41,767 bases of DNA from Myxococcota bacterium (GCA_023150835.1 JAKLKB010000053.1:1-41767); one strand, 5' to 3'; shown: positions 31,889-40,803, counted from the first letter of the stretch. Translations and numbers: made by a program. The notes: a model not told the origin generated them from the sequence alone.

Positions 31889-33697
31889 ATGACTGACAGA
31901 AATCGAAACAACTTTCGCACAAACAACTCTTACGATGCTCCCACACGCCGAACGAACAACACCTCCCACCACACACGACACGAAGCTGAAGTGCGCAGGG
32001 GGTATCGGAGAGACAACGCCCCCTCCAACGCACCACACAACCCTCACAAGCTCTCGGACAATTATCATCGCCTGCTTGAGGAGGGAGGTTGGGACAAGTA
32101 CCACCGAATTCGATCCGATCTAAAGAACCACGGGGATAACCAACAACTGAGCAAATTAGATGAAGCTGCGACCGAAGAGTTAGTGAGAGCTTCGGATGCC
32201 GAGATATTGATCCTTGTGTACCAACTTCTTCATGGAGAAACATTTCACTCGGAAAACTTGAACTATCGCCCAGAGTGGTGGGAAGGGCCTTTGTTTGGCA
32301 TCATTTTTTCTTCTCAATTTTTTTCAAAACCGCCTTACTACGTCTTTATAAAAAAGATATGTTCTAAGGTAAAGTCTGATTTTGAATCAAACTTTGATAC
32401 TGTTCTTGGGTGCAAAAGACAAATCGTTACAGAACAACAAATTCCCCAAGAAATCACCGTTCAACAATGTAAGATTTTAAGCATTTGGATGTTTTTGAAA
32501 ATAAGGAAGAACTCGAATCAAGTTGATCAACGCTATGATTTGCGGCAGAAAACAGAAAACCTTTTCAACAAACTGTCAAGCTTGCCACCCCCTGATCTGC
32601 TTACCCGACATGAATCAGCCCAAAAAGATTGGGAAGATTTCTGCCACCAGTTTTTTGAATCGGAAAGACACCTCGCGACGAAACAAGAAGCATCCCGCAT
32701 CGCCCATCAAAAGGCTCTTGCAGAAAAGCAAGGCCAACAAATCCCAAAAATACACGCCGAGCTGCCTATTTCTTTGGATACGCAAAGCTCCGTTGATACG
32801 CAAAGCTCCGTTGATACGCAAAGCTCCGTTGATACGCGAAGCTCCTTGGATGCCGAAGAAAAACAATCGCCGCAAAACCATGCTCCAGCCACAAACCTCG
32901 GTGGTTTTGGACAAAAAGCAACGCACCAAGAAACAACAGAGCAAAAGCATCAAAAAATCTCAGATCATTCCTTAAACAAAGAGCACAAAAGCGAGCCCGC
33001 CCAAGACAGTGAATCCGCCCAAGACAGTGAATCCGCCCAAGACAGTGAATCCGCCCAAGACAGTGAATCTGCCCAAGGCAGCGAGTCCGCCCGAAAAGGC
33101 TTCAAAAACAAGCCATCAACCAAAAAACACAAGCAAATTGACCACCTTGCGTCGCTTTTAAGCCAAGCCATCGGTTCAAAACAAGACGTCTTGCAATTGC
33201 AAGCAAACGTCGAGCAGCTACAAGCAGAGATCCAAGAGTTGCGAGAGGAAAAGAAACAAATTCAAGGCGATTTACAGGAACTCGCAAGCCATGTAGATGG
33301 ACTCCGAGACTATTCGCAAACAAAAAAAAGCGATCATCAGATGCTTGAAAAACAATTCTCTGTAGCAAAGCAGGTCGCAAAGAACGAATTGTGCGAAGAT
33401 CTGCTCAAAAGCCTAAACGAAGTATTTGGACTGATCGAATCAGAAATTGGGCAAAAGAATTCGGATTGGCTGGATCTGTACGATGCTCTAAAAGATGCTC
33501 TACAAGAGGGCTTGCACATCGAGGCCACAGGTCGCGTGGGTGAAGAATTGATTGTGGGAGCAAAAGAAAATTTGCGTTCCAAAAATCAAAAGATCGCTGA
33601 AGGCCAAATTGTCGAAACCATCGGCTATGGTTGGAAAATGCGCAAAGAGGACGGAAACTACAAAATCCTCAGAGAAAAGCAAGTGAAAATACTGTAG
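31889..33697 (+). CDS. Oversized GrpE-like coiled-coil protein
   Basis: 602 aa. ATG with AGGTG close upstream. Residues 1-270 are a polar N-terminal part with an unassigned aromatic-containing helical region (YHRLLEEGGWDKYHRIRSDL, then GIIFSSQFFSKPPYYVFIKK). Residues 295-400 are a low-complexity linker with two 18-bp arrays. Residues 415-490 are a strong coiled coil (VLQLQANVEQLQAEIQELRE), then a four-helix-like part. The last 45 residues, with AEGQIVETIGYGWKM and then YKILREKQVKIL, match the beta-domain end of GrpE ('pg.V..v...GY......lR.a.V.V'). GrpE is normally about 200 aa and releases ADP from DnaK. Followed by an Hsp70-like gene, so it is probably that protein's exchange factor. Base composition is more A/T-rich than the flanks. 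Confidence 0.7.
   Translation: MTDRNRNNFRTNNSYDAPTRRTNNTSHHTRHEAEVRRGYRRDNAPSNAPHNPHKLSDNYHRLLEEGGWDKYHRIRSDLKNHGDNQQLSKLDEAATEELVRASDAEILILVYQLLHGETFHSENLNYRPEWWEGPLFGIIFSSQFFSKPPYYVFIKKICSKVKSDFESNFDTVLGCKRQIVTEQQIPQEITVQQCKILSIWMFLKIRKNSNQVDQRYDLRQKTENLFNKLSSLPPPDLLTRHESAQKDWEDFCHQFFESERHLATKQEASRIAHQKALAEKQGQQIPKIHAELPISLDTQSSVDTQSSVDTQSSVDTRSSLDAEEKQSPQNHAPATNLGGFGQKATHQETTEQKHQKISDHSLNKEHKSEPAQDSESAQDSESAQDSESAQDSESAQGSESARKGFKNKPSTKKHKQIDHLASLLSQAIGSKQDVLQLQANVEQLQAEIQELREEKKQIQGDLQELASHVDGLRDYSQTKKSDHQMLEKQFSVAKQVAKNELCEDLLKSLNEVFGLIESEIGQKNSDWLDLYDALKDALQEGLHIEATGRVGEELIVGAKENLRSKNQKIAEGQIVETIGYGWKMRKEDGNYKILREKQVKIL
32777..32848 (+). repeat. 18-bp coding tandem repeat, 4 copies
   Basis: Units encode DTQSSV (last one DTRSSL) in the linker of the GrpE-like protein; the first three are identical at the DNA level. 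Confidence 0.9.
32999..33088 (+). repeat. 18-bp coding tandem repeat, 5 copies
   Basis: Five units encoding AQDSES (last AQGSES) immediately before the coiled coil of the GrpE-like protein. Four are identical. Confidence 0.9.
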
Positions 33698-33753
33698 TGT
33701 CTTTGATTGTAAGACTTGACAAATCCCATCACGAGAAAGAATGGCAACGGGCG

Positions 33754-33884
33754 ATACGAAATCCGCCAAGTGTGTACACGGAAGGTGGTGGGGCAGCAAG
33801 GTGTGGCTGCCCAAGAACACGACCGCCTCAGCAAATCGTGCCGATGTTTCGATCACGCGCCTCTCGGATTTCGCCTAAGCCTTC
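33754..33884 (+). repeat. MITE-like element, copy F
   Basis: GATACGAAATCCG at 33754 and CTCGGATTTCGCC near 33872 are inverted ends. The core is GGGGCAGCAAGGTGTGGCTGCCC. It separates the GrpE-like and Hsp70-like genes and is the main content of that 247-bp gap. Confidence 0.7.
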
Positions 33885-33944
33885 TCTTTTGATGAGATTC
33901 GGATCGATTTTCTGAAATTTTCCAAAGAAAAAGGAGAGGCATCC

Positions 33945-36710
33945 ATGCAATTCAAGCCGGGTATGTATGTGGGAATCGACTTGGGAACAACCAATACGGT
34001 GTTGAGCCGCTGCCTTGTGGATCCACACGGCGATCTGCTCGCTCCGAAAACCATCCCCATCGCACAACAAACCGATGAACTGGGCAATATCGAAGAGAGA
34101 GAAAAACTGTGTTCATCGATCTTTGTGGACGAAGAAGGCCAGATGTTTCCAGGCGAATATGCACAAAAGCGCTTGATGAGCCGTCAAGACGCCCACGACG
34201 TCATCGCTTGGTGGAAAAATGATATCGGGCTTCGGAACAAAGACGGGGAGCTTCGCACTTGGGAGATCCATCACCGACAGATCGACGCAAAACAAGCAGC
34301 ATCTTGCGTCTTAAAGCATATCCGCAAGCAATTCGAAGAAAAGTACCCCGGAGTGCGAGTCGCTCCTGTGATCACGGTTCCAGCGTCTTTTCCCGAGCAG
34401 ATGAAGCAAGCAACGCTCGAAGCCGCCTATGATGCGGGATGGTTCGAAGAGAAACAAAGTCCGATTCTTCTTTACGAACCCATCGCTGCTTTGATTGCGT
34501 ATCTTTCATGGTACGAATCAGAACAGATGCCATTGCCTCCTGAGAAGCGTTCACCTGATCTGCAACAAGGCGGTCGTTTGTTGGTGTTTGACATCGGCGG
34601 AGGAACGGTCGACGTTACCATCGCACGCATCGAGTCTTTTTTATTTCAAGGCCAAACCAAGATGCGGGCTTATGTCGAAGATTACGCGCCGCATACACTA
34701 CTCGGCGGATATCGCTTTGACACGTTGTTTGCGGATGGGGCGTTGTGCTTTTTTTGTAAGGAAAACGGTATATCACCCGAAAAATTACCTCAAGAAGATC
34801 GAGATTCGCTCTATGGAGAACTCATCGAGTGGAGCGAAAAAGCCAAGATCAGCCTATCTAGCGGGCAATCCAGCGTTTCAAGAAGGCTCAACATTCCGCC
34901 CTCACTGCGCGGACCCGACGGAAAGCGGATCGCCACGCTCACGGTAGAGGCAGAAGATTACAAGCAATACATCTCGCCGTTGTTGGGTGGGACGCTTTCG
35001 CTAAACAGCGTTTTGCCGAAGAGCGAAACAAGACACATCGGAGAGGCCGAAACCATTGTTGAGCCGATCATCCGACTCATGCAGCGCCATCAATTGCGCC
35101 CAACGGATCTTGCGGGCTGCCTTTTGGTGGGAGGGATGACCTACCTCCCAGCTTTGCGTGAAAGGCTCGAGCATTTGTTCGAGTACAAAACACCGCTGAT
35201 CTGGGGTCAAATCGATCCCCTCAATGCTGTCGCCTACGGAGCGGCGATCCACAACGCCCAAGTCTTAAACGGCGTTTCGCCTCACATGGCAGCCATCCGC
35301 CCCGTTGAATTGTTGGTTCACCAGCAAAAAACACGCAGTACGGAGTGGGTTGCGGTGATCGAAAAAAACCAATTTCTGACGTATGGCGAAAGCCTTCACA
35401 AACAAAGCCCTACGCTGTTGTTCCCACGAGGCCAGCGCGAGATCAGCCTGAGATTTCGCTACGGCGGGATTCAACGTCGAGGATTAAAATTTTCCTATCC
35501 CGAAGAACTTACAAGCGAGCAAGAGCGGGCTTTTGTTTGCAAGCTGTCGGTTGACAGCCGGACACACATTTTGCGTATTCATGCGTATTTGTTAGACTTT
35601 CCAGACGTCAAGCTCGAAGTCGATGTTGACGAAACACCCCAACAAGCCGAAGAAGTCGCCGAACCTCTTGCGACGTTTCCACCTTCTCTTGCGACAAAAG
35701 TGCTTCCTCCTCGCCACTTGCCACCCGCCCAAGATCCCGAATTGAATCGACAAAGCAAAGATCTCGGCAAGATGCTTCGGTGGTTAAAAAGTGCCAAAGA
35801 CAGCCATATCGCTTCCACAAACAGAAAAGAGATCGAGAAATCTTCTCACGCAGGCATGATCGTGCCGGATATCGTTGCAGAACTAAAAAATAACGAAGAG
35901 CTTTCAATTGATGGGAAAACGCACATGGTGTTGTTGGTCGGGCGTCTTTATGAGCGCTATACCTACGGCAACGCAATCAACCCTCAAACATCAAAAGAAG
36001 TCGCCGACAAGATGAAAGGTGCCTTGCCGCAAGTGCTTTCGTTTTTGCAGGGGCTGTTGCTTGATCCTTACGCGCACGCCACGATGCGCCAAAACGCAGC
36101 GGTTGCGCTCGGGTTTGCTGGGCTATGGAATACTTCTTTAATCAAAACACCGAAACTCCTGAACATGATCGAGGGAGATTCATCCAAGTATTTTCTGCGA
36201 GGTTCCGGTCCTTCGATCAAAACCGAGATACTCCGAGCCATCGGTAGAACGCTGCATACACAAGAAGATTGGTATACTTTTTTGCGGTCGTGGTGCAAAC
36301 AAGGACAAGAACACGTGGCGCTGATCGAGTCGGCGTGTTGGGCGATCGCTCGGATCTTGACTCGGGAGCCGCTTCTTTTGAAACAAACCGACCTGCAACT
36401 CGTGGAGAAAACGTTGTCCGAGATCAAAAACAAAGCGTTGACCCACGATAACCCAAGTGCTCGGATCATGGGTTGGAACGCAGTCGCTCTGTTCAGTATG
36501 ACCCACGACATCGGATTGGAACGCCCGATCTACGAACAAAGCGCACAAGCTTTGTTGGATTGGCTGTTTGAGCTCGCAAACAAGATCAAAAACTCCCCGA
36601 AAACTTCGTCGATTTGGCGCAACGTGGATTTCTTTTTGCGGGCAGCGGCGGGGCAAAAAATGGCGGAAGAGATGGCACACGAGCTAGAAAGCCTTCCTGT
36701 CTTGCGTTAG
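33945..36710 (+). CDS. Hsp70-like ATPase with non-canonical helical C-terminus
   Basis: 921 aa, about 280 longer than DnaK. ATG with AAGGAGAGG upstream. The nucleotide-binding domain is complete: phosphate-1 GIDLGTTNT (10-18), connect-1 VITVPASFPEQMKQATLEAA, phosphate-2 FDIGGGTVDV (about 215-224), and adenosine motif LLVGGMTYLPALRERL (about 392-407). A short degenerate beta region (about 470-570) replaces the DnaK substrate-binding beta-sandwich; there is no lid with EEVD-like end. Residues 600-921 are helical and HEAT-like (MRQNAAVALGFAGLWNTSLI, then ESACWAIARILTR). Probably a specialised chaperone or scaffold whose client site is the helical-repeat domain. It is next to a GrpE-like gene, without dnaJ. 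It ends 15 bases from a convergent gene. Confidence 0.8.
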   Translation: MQFKPGMYVGIDLGTTNTVLSRCLVDPHGDLLAPKTIPIAQQTDELGNIEEREKLCSSIFVDEEGQMFPGEYAQKRLMSRQDAHDVIAWWKNDIGLRNKDGELRTWEIHHRQIDAKQAASCVLKHIRKQFEEKYPGVRVAPVITVPASFPEQMKQATLEAAYDAGWFEEKQSPILLYEPIAALIAYLSWYESEQMPLPPEKRSPDLQQGGRLLVFDIGGGTVDVTIARIESFLFQGQTKMRAYVEDYAPHTLLGGYRFDTLFADGALCFFCKENGISPEKLPQEDRDSLYGELIEWSEKAKISLSSGQSSVSRRLNIPPSLRGPDGKRIATLTVEAEDYKQYISPLLGGTLSLNSVLPKSETRHIGEAETIVEPIIRLMQRHQLRPTDLAGCLLVGGMTYLPALRERLEHLFEYKTPLIWGQIDPLNAVAYGAAIHNAQVLNGVSPHMAAIRPVELLVHQQKTRSTEWVAVIEKNQFLTYGESLHKQSPTLLFPRGQREISLRFRYGGIQRRGLKFSYPEELTSEQERAFVCKLSVDSRTHILRIHAYLLDFPDVKLEVDVDETPQQAEEVAEPLATFPPSLATKVLPPRHLPPAQDPELNRQSKDLGKMLRWLKSAKDSHIASTNRKEIEKSSHAGMIVPDIVAELKNNEELSIDGKTHMVLLVGRLYERYTYGNAINPQTSKEVADKMKGALPQVLSFLQGLLLDPYAHATMRQNAAVALGFAGLWNTSLIKTPKLLNMIEGDSSKYFLRGSGPSIKTEILRAIGRTLHTQEDWYTFLRSWCKQGQEHVALIESACWAIARILTREPLLLKQTDLQLVEKTLSEIKNKALTHDNPSARIMGWNAVALFSMTHDIGLERPIYEQSAQALLDWLFELANKIKNSPKTSSIWRNVDFFLRAAAGQKMAEEMAHELESLPVLR

Positions 36711-36725
36711 AGCAACACAAAAAGC

Positions 36726-39602
36726 CTATCGACGAGGGTTTCGCAGGAAGATCAGCAGCACGAACATCCAAAGCAGCATCAGCGAAGCATCCGAGGAGGC
36801 CCCTTCACAACCGCATCCGCCGCTGGTTGCGCCGTCGCCTGCTTTTTCAGGGTCATCCACCGCCGTGCCTTTTTCTACGGCCTGTTCGCCTGTTGTGCTG
36901 TCTGTTGTCTGTTCGGCTGCGGTTTCCCCCATCGTCTCGGAAGGTTCAACGCTGCTTTCGGTGCTTCCGTCCACAGCACCCTCGGCGCTGCCTTCGGATG
37001 GGGACTCGGTGACGCCTTCGGGTGTGGACTCGGTCGGAGGTTGGGGATCTTTGCACGATCTGCTGATCGAGTCGCAGGACTGACCAAGCGGACAAGCACA
37101 GTCGACGGGACAAGTCGCGCAGTTCTCGTCTTTTGCCGCATCACAGGCTCCATCCCCGCATGAATCGATCGCAACGCATTGTTTTTGTTTGCAAGACTGG
37201 CCCGCAGGACAGCCACAGTCCGCAACGCATGCCTCGCAATCTTCGCCCTGTGCCGCTTCGCACACCCCGTTGCCACAAGCTGTCGCCGCAACACAGGCGT
37301 TGTTTTGGCACTGTTTCCCCGCTGCACAGCTACAATCTGTTGCGCAAGATCCGCAGTTTTCGCCGCTTGCTGCATCACAAGTCCCATTTCCACAAGTGGT
37401 CAACGCAACACAAGCATTGTTTTGGCAAGCCTGACCCGTCGCACAGGCACAGTCGGCTGCGCAAGATCCGCAGTTTTCGTTGCGTGCAGCTTCACATACA
37501 CCGTTTCCACACGGGTCGACTGCGACACAGCGATCATTGGAACAAGCCTGACCCGCAGGGCAGCCACAATCCGCCGCGCAAGAATCGCAGTTTTCGCCTT
37601 GTGCGGCATTGCACACCCCATCCCCACAGGTGGTCAGAGCCACACAAGCGTTGTTGCGACAAGCCAGACCCGTTGCACAGGCACAGTCTGCGGCGCAAGT
37701 TCCGCAGTTTTCGCCAAGAGCCGCTTCGCACACACCGTTTCCACAAGGGTTGCTGACTTGACAACGATCTTGTTGACATTGTTGTCCAACAGGGCAAGTG
37801 CAATCTGCTGTGCAGGTTCCGCAGTTTTCACCTTGTGCAGGATTGCAGAGGCCGTCTCCACAGTTCGGCGTGGCGATCTGACAAGCGTTGTTCTGACAGC
37901 GTTGTCCCGTCGGACAAACACAATCCGCTGCGCAAGATCCGCAATCTTCACCACGAGCAGCCTCACACGTCCCGTTGCCGCAAGTCGAGATCACTGCGCA
38001 TGTTCCGTTGTTTTGGCATTGTTGGCCCGACGGGCAAGCACAGTCTGCTGGACAGCTTGCGCAGTTCTCTCCGCCCGCTGCATCGCACGTCCCGTTGCCA
38101 CATGTCGAAGGCGGCGCTGCACAAGCGTTGTTCACGCAATTTTGACCTGTCGGACAGCGGCAATCCGTCGGACAAGTCGCGCAATTTTCCCCCGCTCCAG
38201 CATCACAAGTCCCATTGCCACATGCGCTAAGTGCCGTACATACGTTGTTTTGGCATCGTTGACCGACCGCGCAGACGCAATCCGACGGACAGCTTGTGCA
38301 GTTTTCACCCAGCGAGCTTTCGCAAGTCCCGTTGCCGCAACGCTGAACGGCGACACAAGTGTTGTTTTGGCACGATTGCCCCGAAGGACACGCACAATCC
38401 GAAGCGCAGCTTGTGCAGTTCTCACCACTTGCGGCATCGCAAGTCCCGTTGCCACACGTCGAGATCGCCGTACACGCCCCTGCCGTCGAACAAGACTGCC
38501 CCGTTGGACAGATACAATCTGCCGGACACGTCGAACAATTTTCACTGCGCGCAGCCTCGCAAACACCGTTTCCGCAAGGATTCACGACGCGACAAGCGAG
38601 GCGATCACAGATCGCTCCGCTTGGGCAGCGACAATCTGACGGACAGGTCGAGCAGTTCTCAAGACTTGCAGCTTCGCACACACCGTTTCCGCAAGTCGAG
38701 ATCGCCTTACATTGGCCGTTTTCGCATTGCTGGCCGGGCGCACAAGCACAATCCAACGCACAGGAATTGCAGTTTTCACCGTTGGCCGCTTCACAAGTCC
38801 CGTTGCCGCAAGTGTTGTTGGCGCGGCAAAACCCGCTGCGGCAGATCTCACCGTTGGGGCATTTACAGTCTTTCGGACAGCTTTGGCAGTTTTCGTTGGC
38901 CGCCGGATCGCAAGTCCCATCCCCACAAGAAGCCAACGCAGTACACGTCCCATTCGCCCCACAGGTCCGTCCGGGTGGACAACGACAATCTCTTGCACAA
39001 GTGCTGCAATCTTCTCCGCGATTGTTTTCACAAACACCGTTTCCACAAGTCGCCATCATCCGACAAGCATTGTTTTGACATTGCTGGCCCGCAGGGCAAG
39101 GGCAATCCGCTGCGCACGTCCCGCAGTTTTCGCCGATATCGCAGATGTTGTTTCCGCATTGGCCGGGCGACACACAAGCATTGTTTTGACATTGCTGTCC
39201 CGCAGGGCAAGCACAATCCGCCGCGCATGTCCCGCAGTTTTCTCCTTGCGCAGCGTCGCAAGTGCCGTTGCCGCATTGCGTGAGAGCAACACAAGCATTG
39301 TTCTGACAGACTTGGCCGGCTACGCACTTACAATCTCGTCCACAAGTTCCGCAGTTTTCGCCTATCGCGGCATTGCACACACCATCACCGCAAGGATTGG
39401 CCCCACGACATTGATTGCCAACACACTGCTGACCTGCGGGGCAGCCACAATCTGCGGGGCAGTTGGCACAATGTTCTGTCGGTTCGCATGTCCCGTCTCC
39501 GCAAACCGCCCATGCTGCCGAAGGAAACCACACCATCGCCATCAAGATCCACCCGACGGCAAAAGAAAAAACTCGAAAAGAAAGGCGCACACAAGGCAAC
39601 AT
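36726..39602 (-). CDS. Surface protein of 21 eight-cysteine repeats with MYXO-CTERM-like tail
   Basis: 958 aa. ATG 39602 has AAAGGAG eight bases upstream and gives a signal peptide (LSFRVFSFAVGWILMAMVW, cut near AAWA). Then 21 tandem repeats of about 39 residues, each with eight Cys in the pattern CGxGxC, ENC, C, DC, C, C, C (for example CGNGTCDAA then GENCGTC), some 168 Cys in all. An acidic Thr/Ser/Glu linker (about 110 residues) follows, then GGCGCEGASS, a hydrophobic helix (LMLLWMFVLLIFL) and RNPRR, which fits the MYXO-CTERM sorting signal, whose Cys is cut and anchored by a rhombosortase-like enzyme. Repeats are diverged in DNA, so the array is old. Four disulfides per repeat would make a stiff rod exposed on the cell surface. 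Function unknown. Confidence 0.85.
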   Translation of the reverse strand: MLPCVRLSFRVFSFAVGWILMAMVWFPSAAWAVCGDGTCEPTEHCANCPADCGCPAGQQCVGNQCRGANPCGDGVCNAAIGENCGTCGRDCKCVAGQVCQNNACVALTQCGNGTCDAAQGENCGTCAADCACPAGQQCQNNACVSPGQCGNNICDIGENCGTCAADCPCPAGQQCQNNACRMMATCGNGVCENNRGEDCSTCARDCRCPPGRTCGANGTCTALASCGDGTCDPAANENCQSCPKDCKCPNGEICRSGFCRANNTCGNGTCEAANGENCNSCALDCACAPGQQCENGQCKAISTCGNGVCEAASLENCSTCPSDCRCPSGAICDRLACRVVNPCGNGVCEAARSENCSTCPADCICPTGQSCSTAGACTAISTCGNGTCDAASGENCTSCASDCACPSGQSCQNNTCVAVQRCGNGTCESSLGENCTSCPSDCVCAVGQRCQNNVCTALSACGNGTCDAGAGENCATCPTDCRCPTGQNCVNNACAAPPSTCGNGTCDAAGGENCASCPADCACPSGQQCQNNGTCAVISTCGNGTCEAARGEDCGSCAADCVCPTGQRCQNNACQIATPNCGDGLCNPAQGENCGTCTADCTCPVGQQCQQDRCQVSNPCGNGVCEAALGENCGTCAADCACATGLACRNNACVALTTCGDGVCNAAQGENCDSCAADCGCPAGQACSNDRCVAVDPCGNGVCEAARNENCGSCAADCACATGQACQNNACVALTTCGNGTCDAASGENCGSCATDCSCAAGKQCQNNACVAATACGNGVCEAAQGEDCEACVADCGCPAGQSCKQKQCVAIDSCGDGACDAAKDENCATCPVDCACPLGQSCDSISRSCKDPQPPTESTPEGVTESPSEGSAEGAVDGSTESSVEPSETMGETAAEQTTDSTTGEQAVEKGTAVDDPEKAGDGATSGGCGCEGASSDASLMLLWMFVLLIFLRNPRR

Positions 39603-39621
39603 CTTGATCACTCCTTTTGTC

Positions 39622-39810
39622 CTAGCAAATCGATGTTTTGCAAGGTAGATATCCTCTGCGAAACAGTTGTCGTGCAGCCTTCGCAAAGGTCTCAAATTCA
39701 GACAAAAGGATCTCTGGCAAACCCGACTCCACGCCGATGTCCAGCTTTTTCCTTCCATTCGTCACTTTAACGACGAAGGATGCGTCGGTCCCGTCGAGCA
39801 TCTCTTGCAA
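39622..39810 (-). CDS. Small 62-aa ORF in frame behind the CorA-like gene
   Basis: TTG 39810 (or ATG 39801) to a stop at 39622. It encodes a basic and acidic mix (VVKVTNGRKKLDIGVESGLP, then SEFETFAKAARQLFRRGYLP) that looks like a real protein. It is in the same frame as the CorA-like gene, just after that gene's TAA, and no ribosome binding site is clear. It could be a separate small gene, a readthrough extension, or the old end of the CorA-like gene after a nonsense change. I know no family match. Confidence 0.35.
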   Translation of the reverse strand: MQEMLDGTDASFVVKVTNGRKKLDIGVESGLPEILLSEFETFAKAARQLFRRGYLPCKTSIC

Positions 39811-39831
39811 TGGATCGCCCGCAAAGCCTGA

Positions 39832-40569
39832 TTAGCGCTGTTTCGGAGGACGAGCCAGCAGCATCGTCACAAGCAACCCACCTAGCGCGCTCACGCCCAT
39901 GATGATCAAGAATGTTTCGAGCGAAACTTTCTTCTCTAAGACTTGGTTGTAGGCAACACCCGAAAGAGACACCAACAACGTAAAGGGGAAGAAAAAAGCC
40001 GCCATCAGATTGAGACGGTGGGCCGAAGCAGCCATCTGATAGCTGTTTCGGGCCTGTTCCTCGGCGCGCATCGCCACCCAAAATTCGAGCGCATGTTTGG
40101 CTTCATCGTAGAGCAAGCCTGCCGAACGCTCCAAGGCATACGCTCGATCCCGCAAATCGATCAGTTCTTTCACATCGGGCATGGCTTGACGGGCATTTTG
40201 GAGGACTTGGTGGAGATGCAAGATCGTGCGATGCAACGGCGTCAAAGACTCGATCACCACCGCATAATCTTCGACACCTTTGGCCTTTTCTTCGCGGTTA
40301 TCCAAAACGGCCAACTTTGCGGCGCAATCATCGAGATGTTCGCTGACGCTCTTGATCTTGGCGTCGTTGGACAACCACATCCCGTTCGGCTTTCGCCAAA
40401 ACAACCGACCTTCGCGCTTTTGCTCATCGGGTTCAGGGGGGCCATGCAAGACCAACAACAAGTGTCCCTCTGCGACCATCTCGCGTTGACGGCCCACTTC
40501 GCTTCCCAAACGGCTTCGAAACAATGCAGGGATCTCCGTCCATGCCATCGGTAACAACGATTTTTCCAT
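39832..40569 (-). CDS. CorA-like two-helix membrane protein
   Basis: 245 aa from ATG 40569, with GAGGGG just upstream. The N-terminal half is a soluble alpha/beta domain, the middle is long helices (LHRTILHLHQVLQNARQAMP, DRAYALERSAGLLYDEAKHA), and the end has two membrane helices (LMAAFFFPFTLLVSLSGVAY and ETFLIIMGVSALGGLLVTML). This is the CorA arrangement; helix 1 is preceded by basic residues (SAHRLNLM). The CorA GMN loop is replaced by GVAYNQ, so magnesium selectivity is not supported, and it may be a ZntB-like or other CorA-fold channel. Its stop is followed in frame by 70 more codons. Confidence 0.7.
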   Translation of the reverse strand: MEKSLLPMAWTEIPALFRSRLGSEVGRQREMVAEGHLLLVLHGPPEPDEQKREGRLFWRKPNGMWLSNDAKIKSVSEHLDDCAAKLAVLDNREEKAKGVEDYAVVIESLTPLHRTILHLHQVLQNARQAMPDVKELIDLRDRAYALERSAGLLYDEAKHALEFWVAMRAEEQARNSYQMAASAHRLNLMAAFFFPFTLLVSLSGVAYNQVLEKKVSLETFLIIMGVSALGGLLVTMLLARPPKQR

Positions 40570-40803
40570 CTTCCCCTCGCTTACCATTCCAGACGAAAAG
40601 AACTCACCCAAGCCAAACCATTTCGGCAAAAAGAACCATACCTGCAACAATGCTTGTGATGCAAGTTTTCTTTGCTCGGCCATCGGAAGCAACCGCCGTC
40701 AAAAAGCAATCGATTCGCCTACCATAAACGGCCCATCTTCCGCCCTCAAGATCAGGTGTGCAGAAACAGGCAATTCTGTAAGAAACGGTGGGTTGCCAGC
40801 ATT

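Noticed and set aside
30908-36710. Calling the cassette an anti-phage defence system
   Set aside because: No nuclease toxin, methylase, helicase or known defence domain besides the RNase H fold. Location and composition are suggestive but not enough.
36726-39602. Metallothionein or disintegrin domain assignment for the Cys repeats
   Set aside because: Signal peptide and MYXO-CTERM-like end place it outside the cell, where Cys would be oxidised; the spacing does not match a disintegrin.
39638-39835. 65-codon plus-strand frame opposite the small ORF
   Set aside because: No ribosome binding site and less natural composition than the minus-strand frame.
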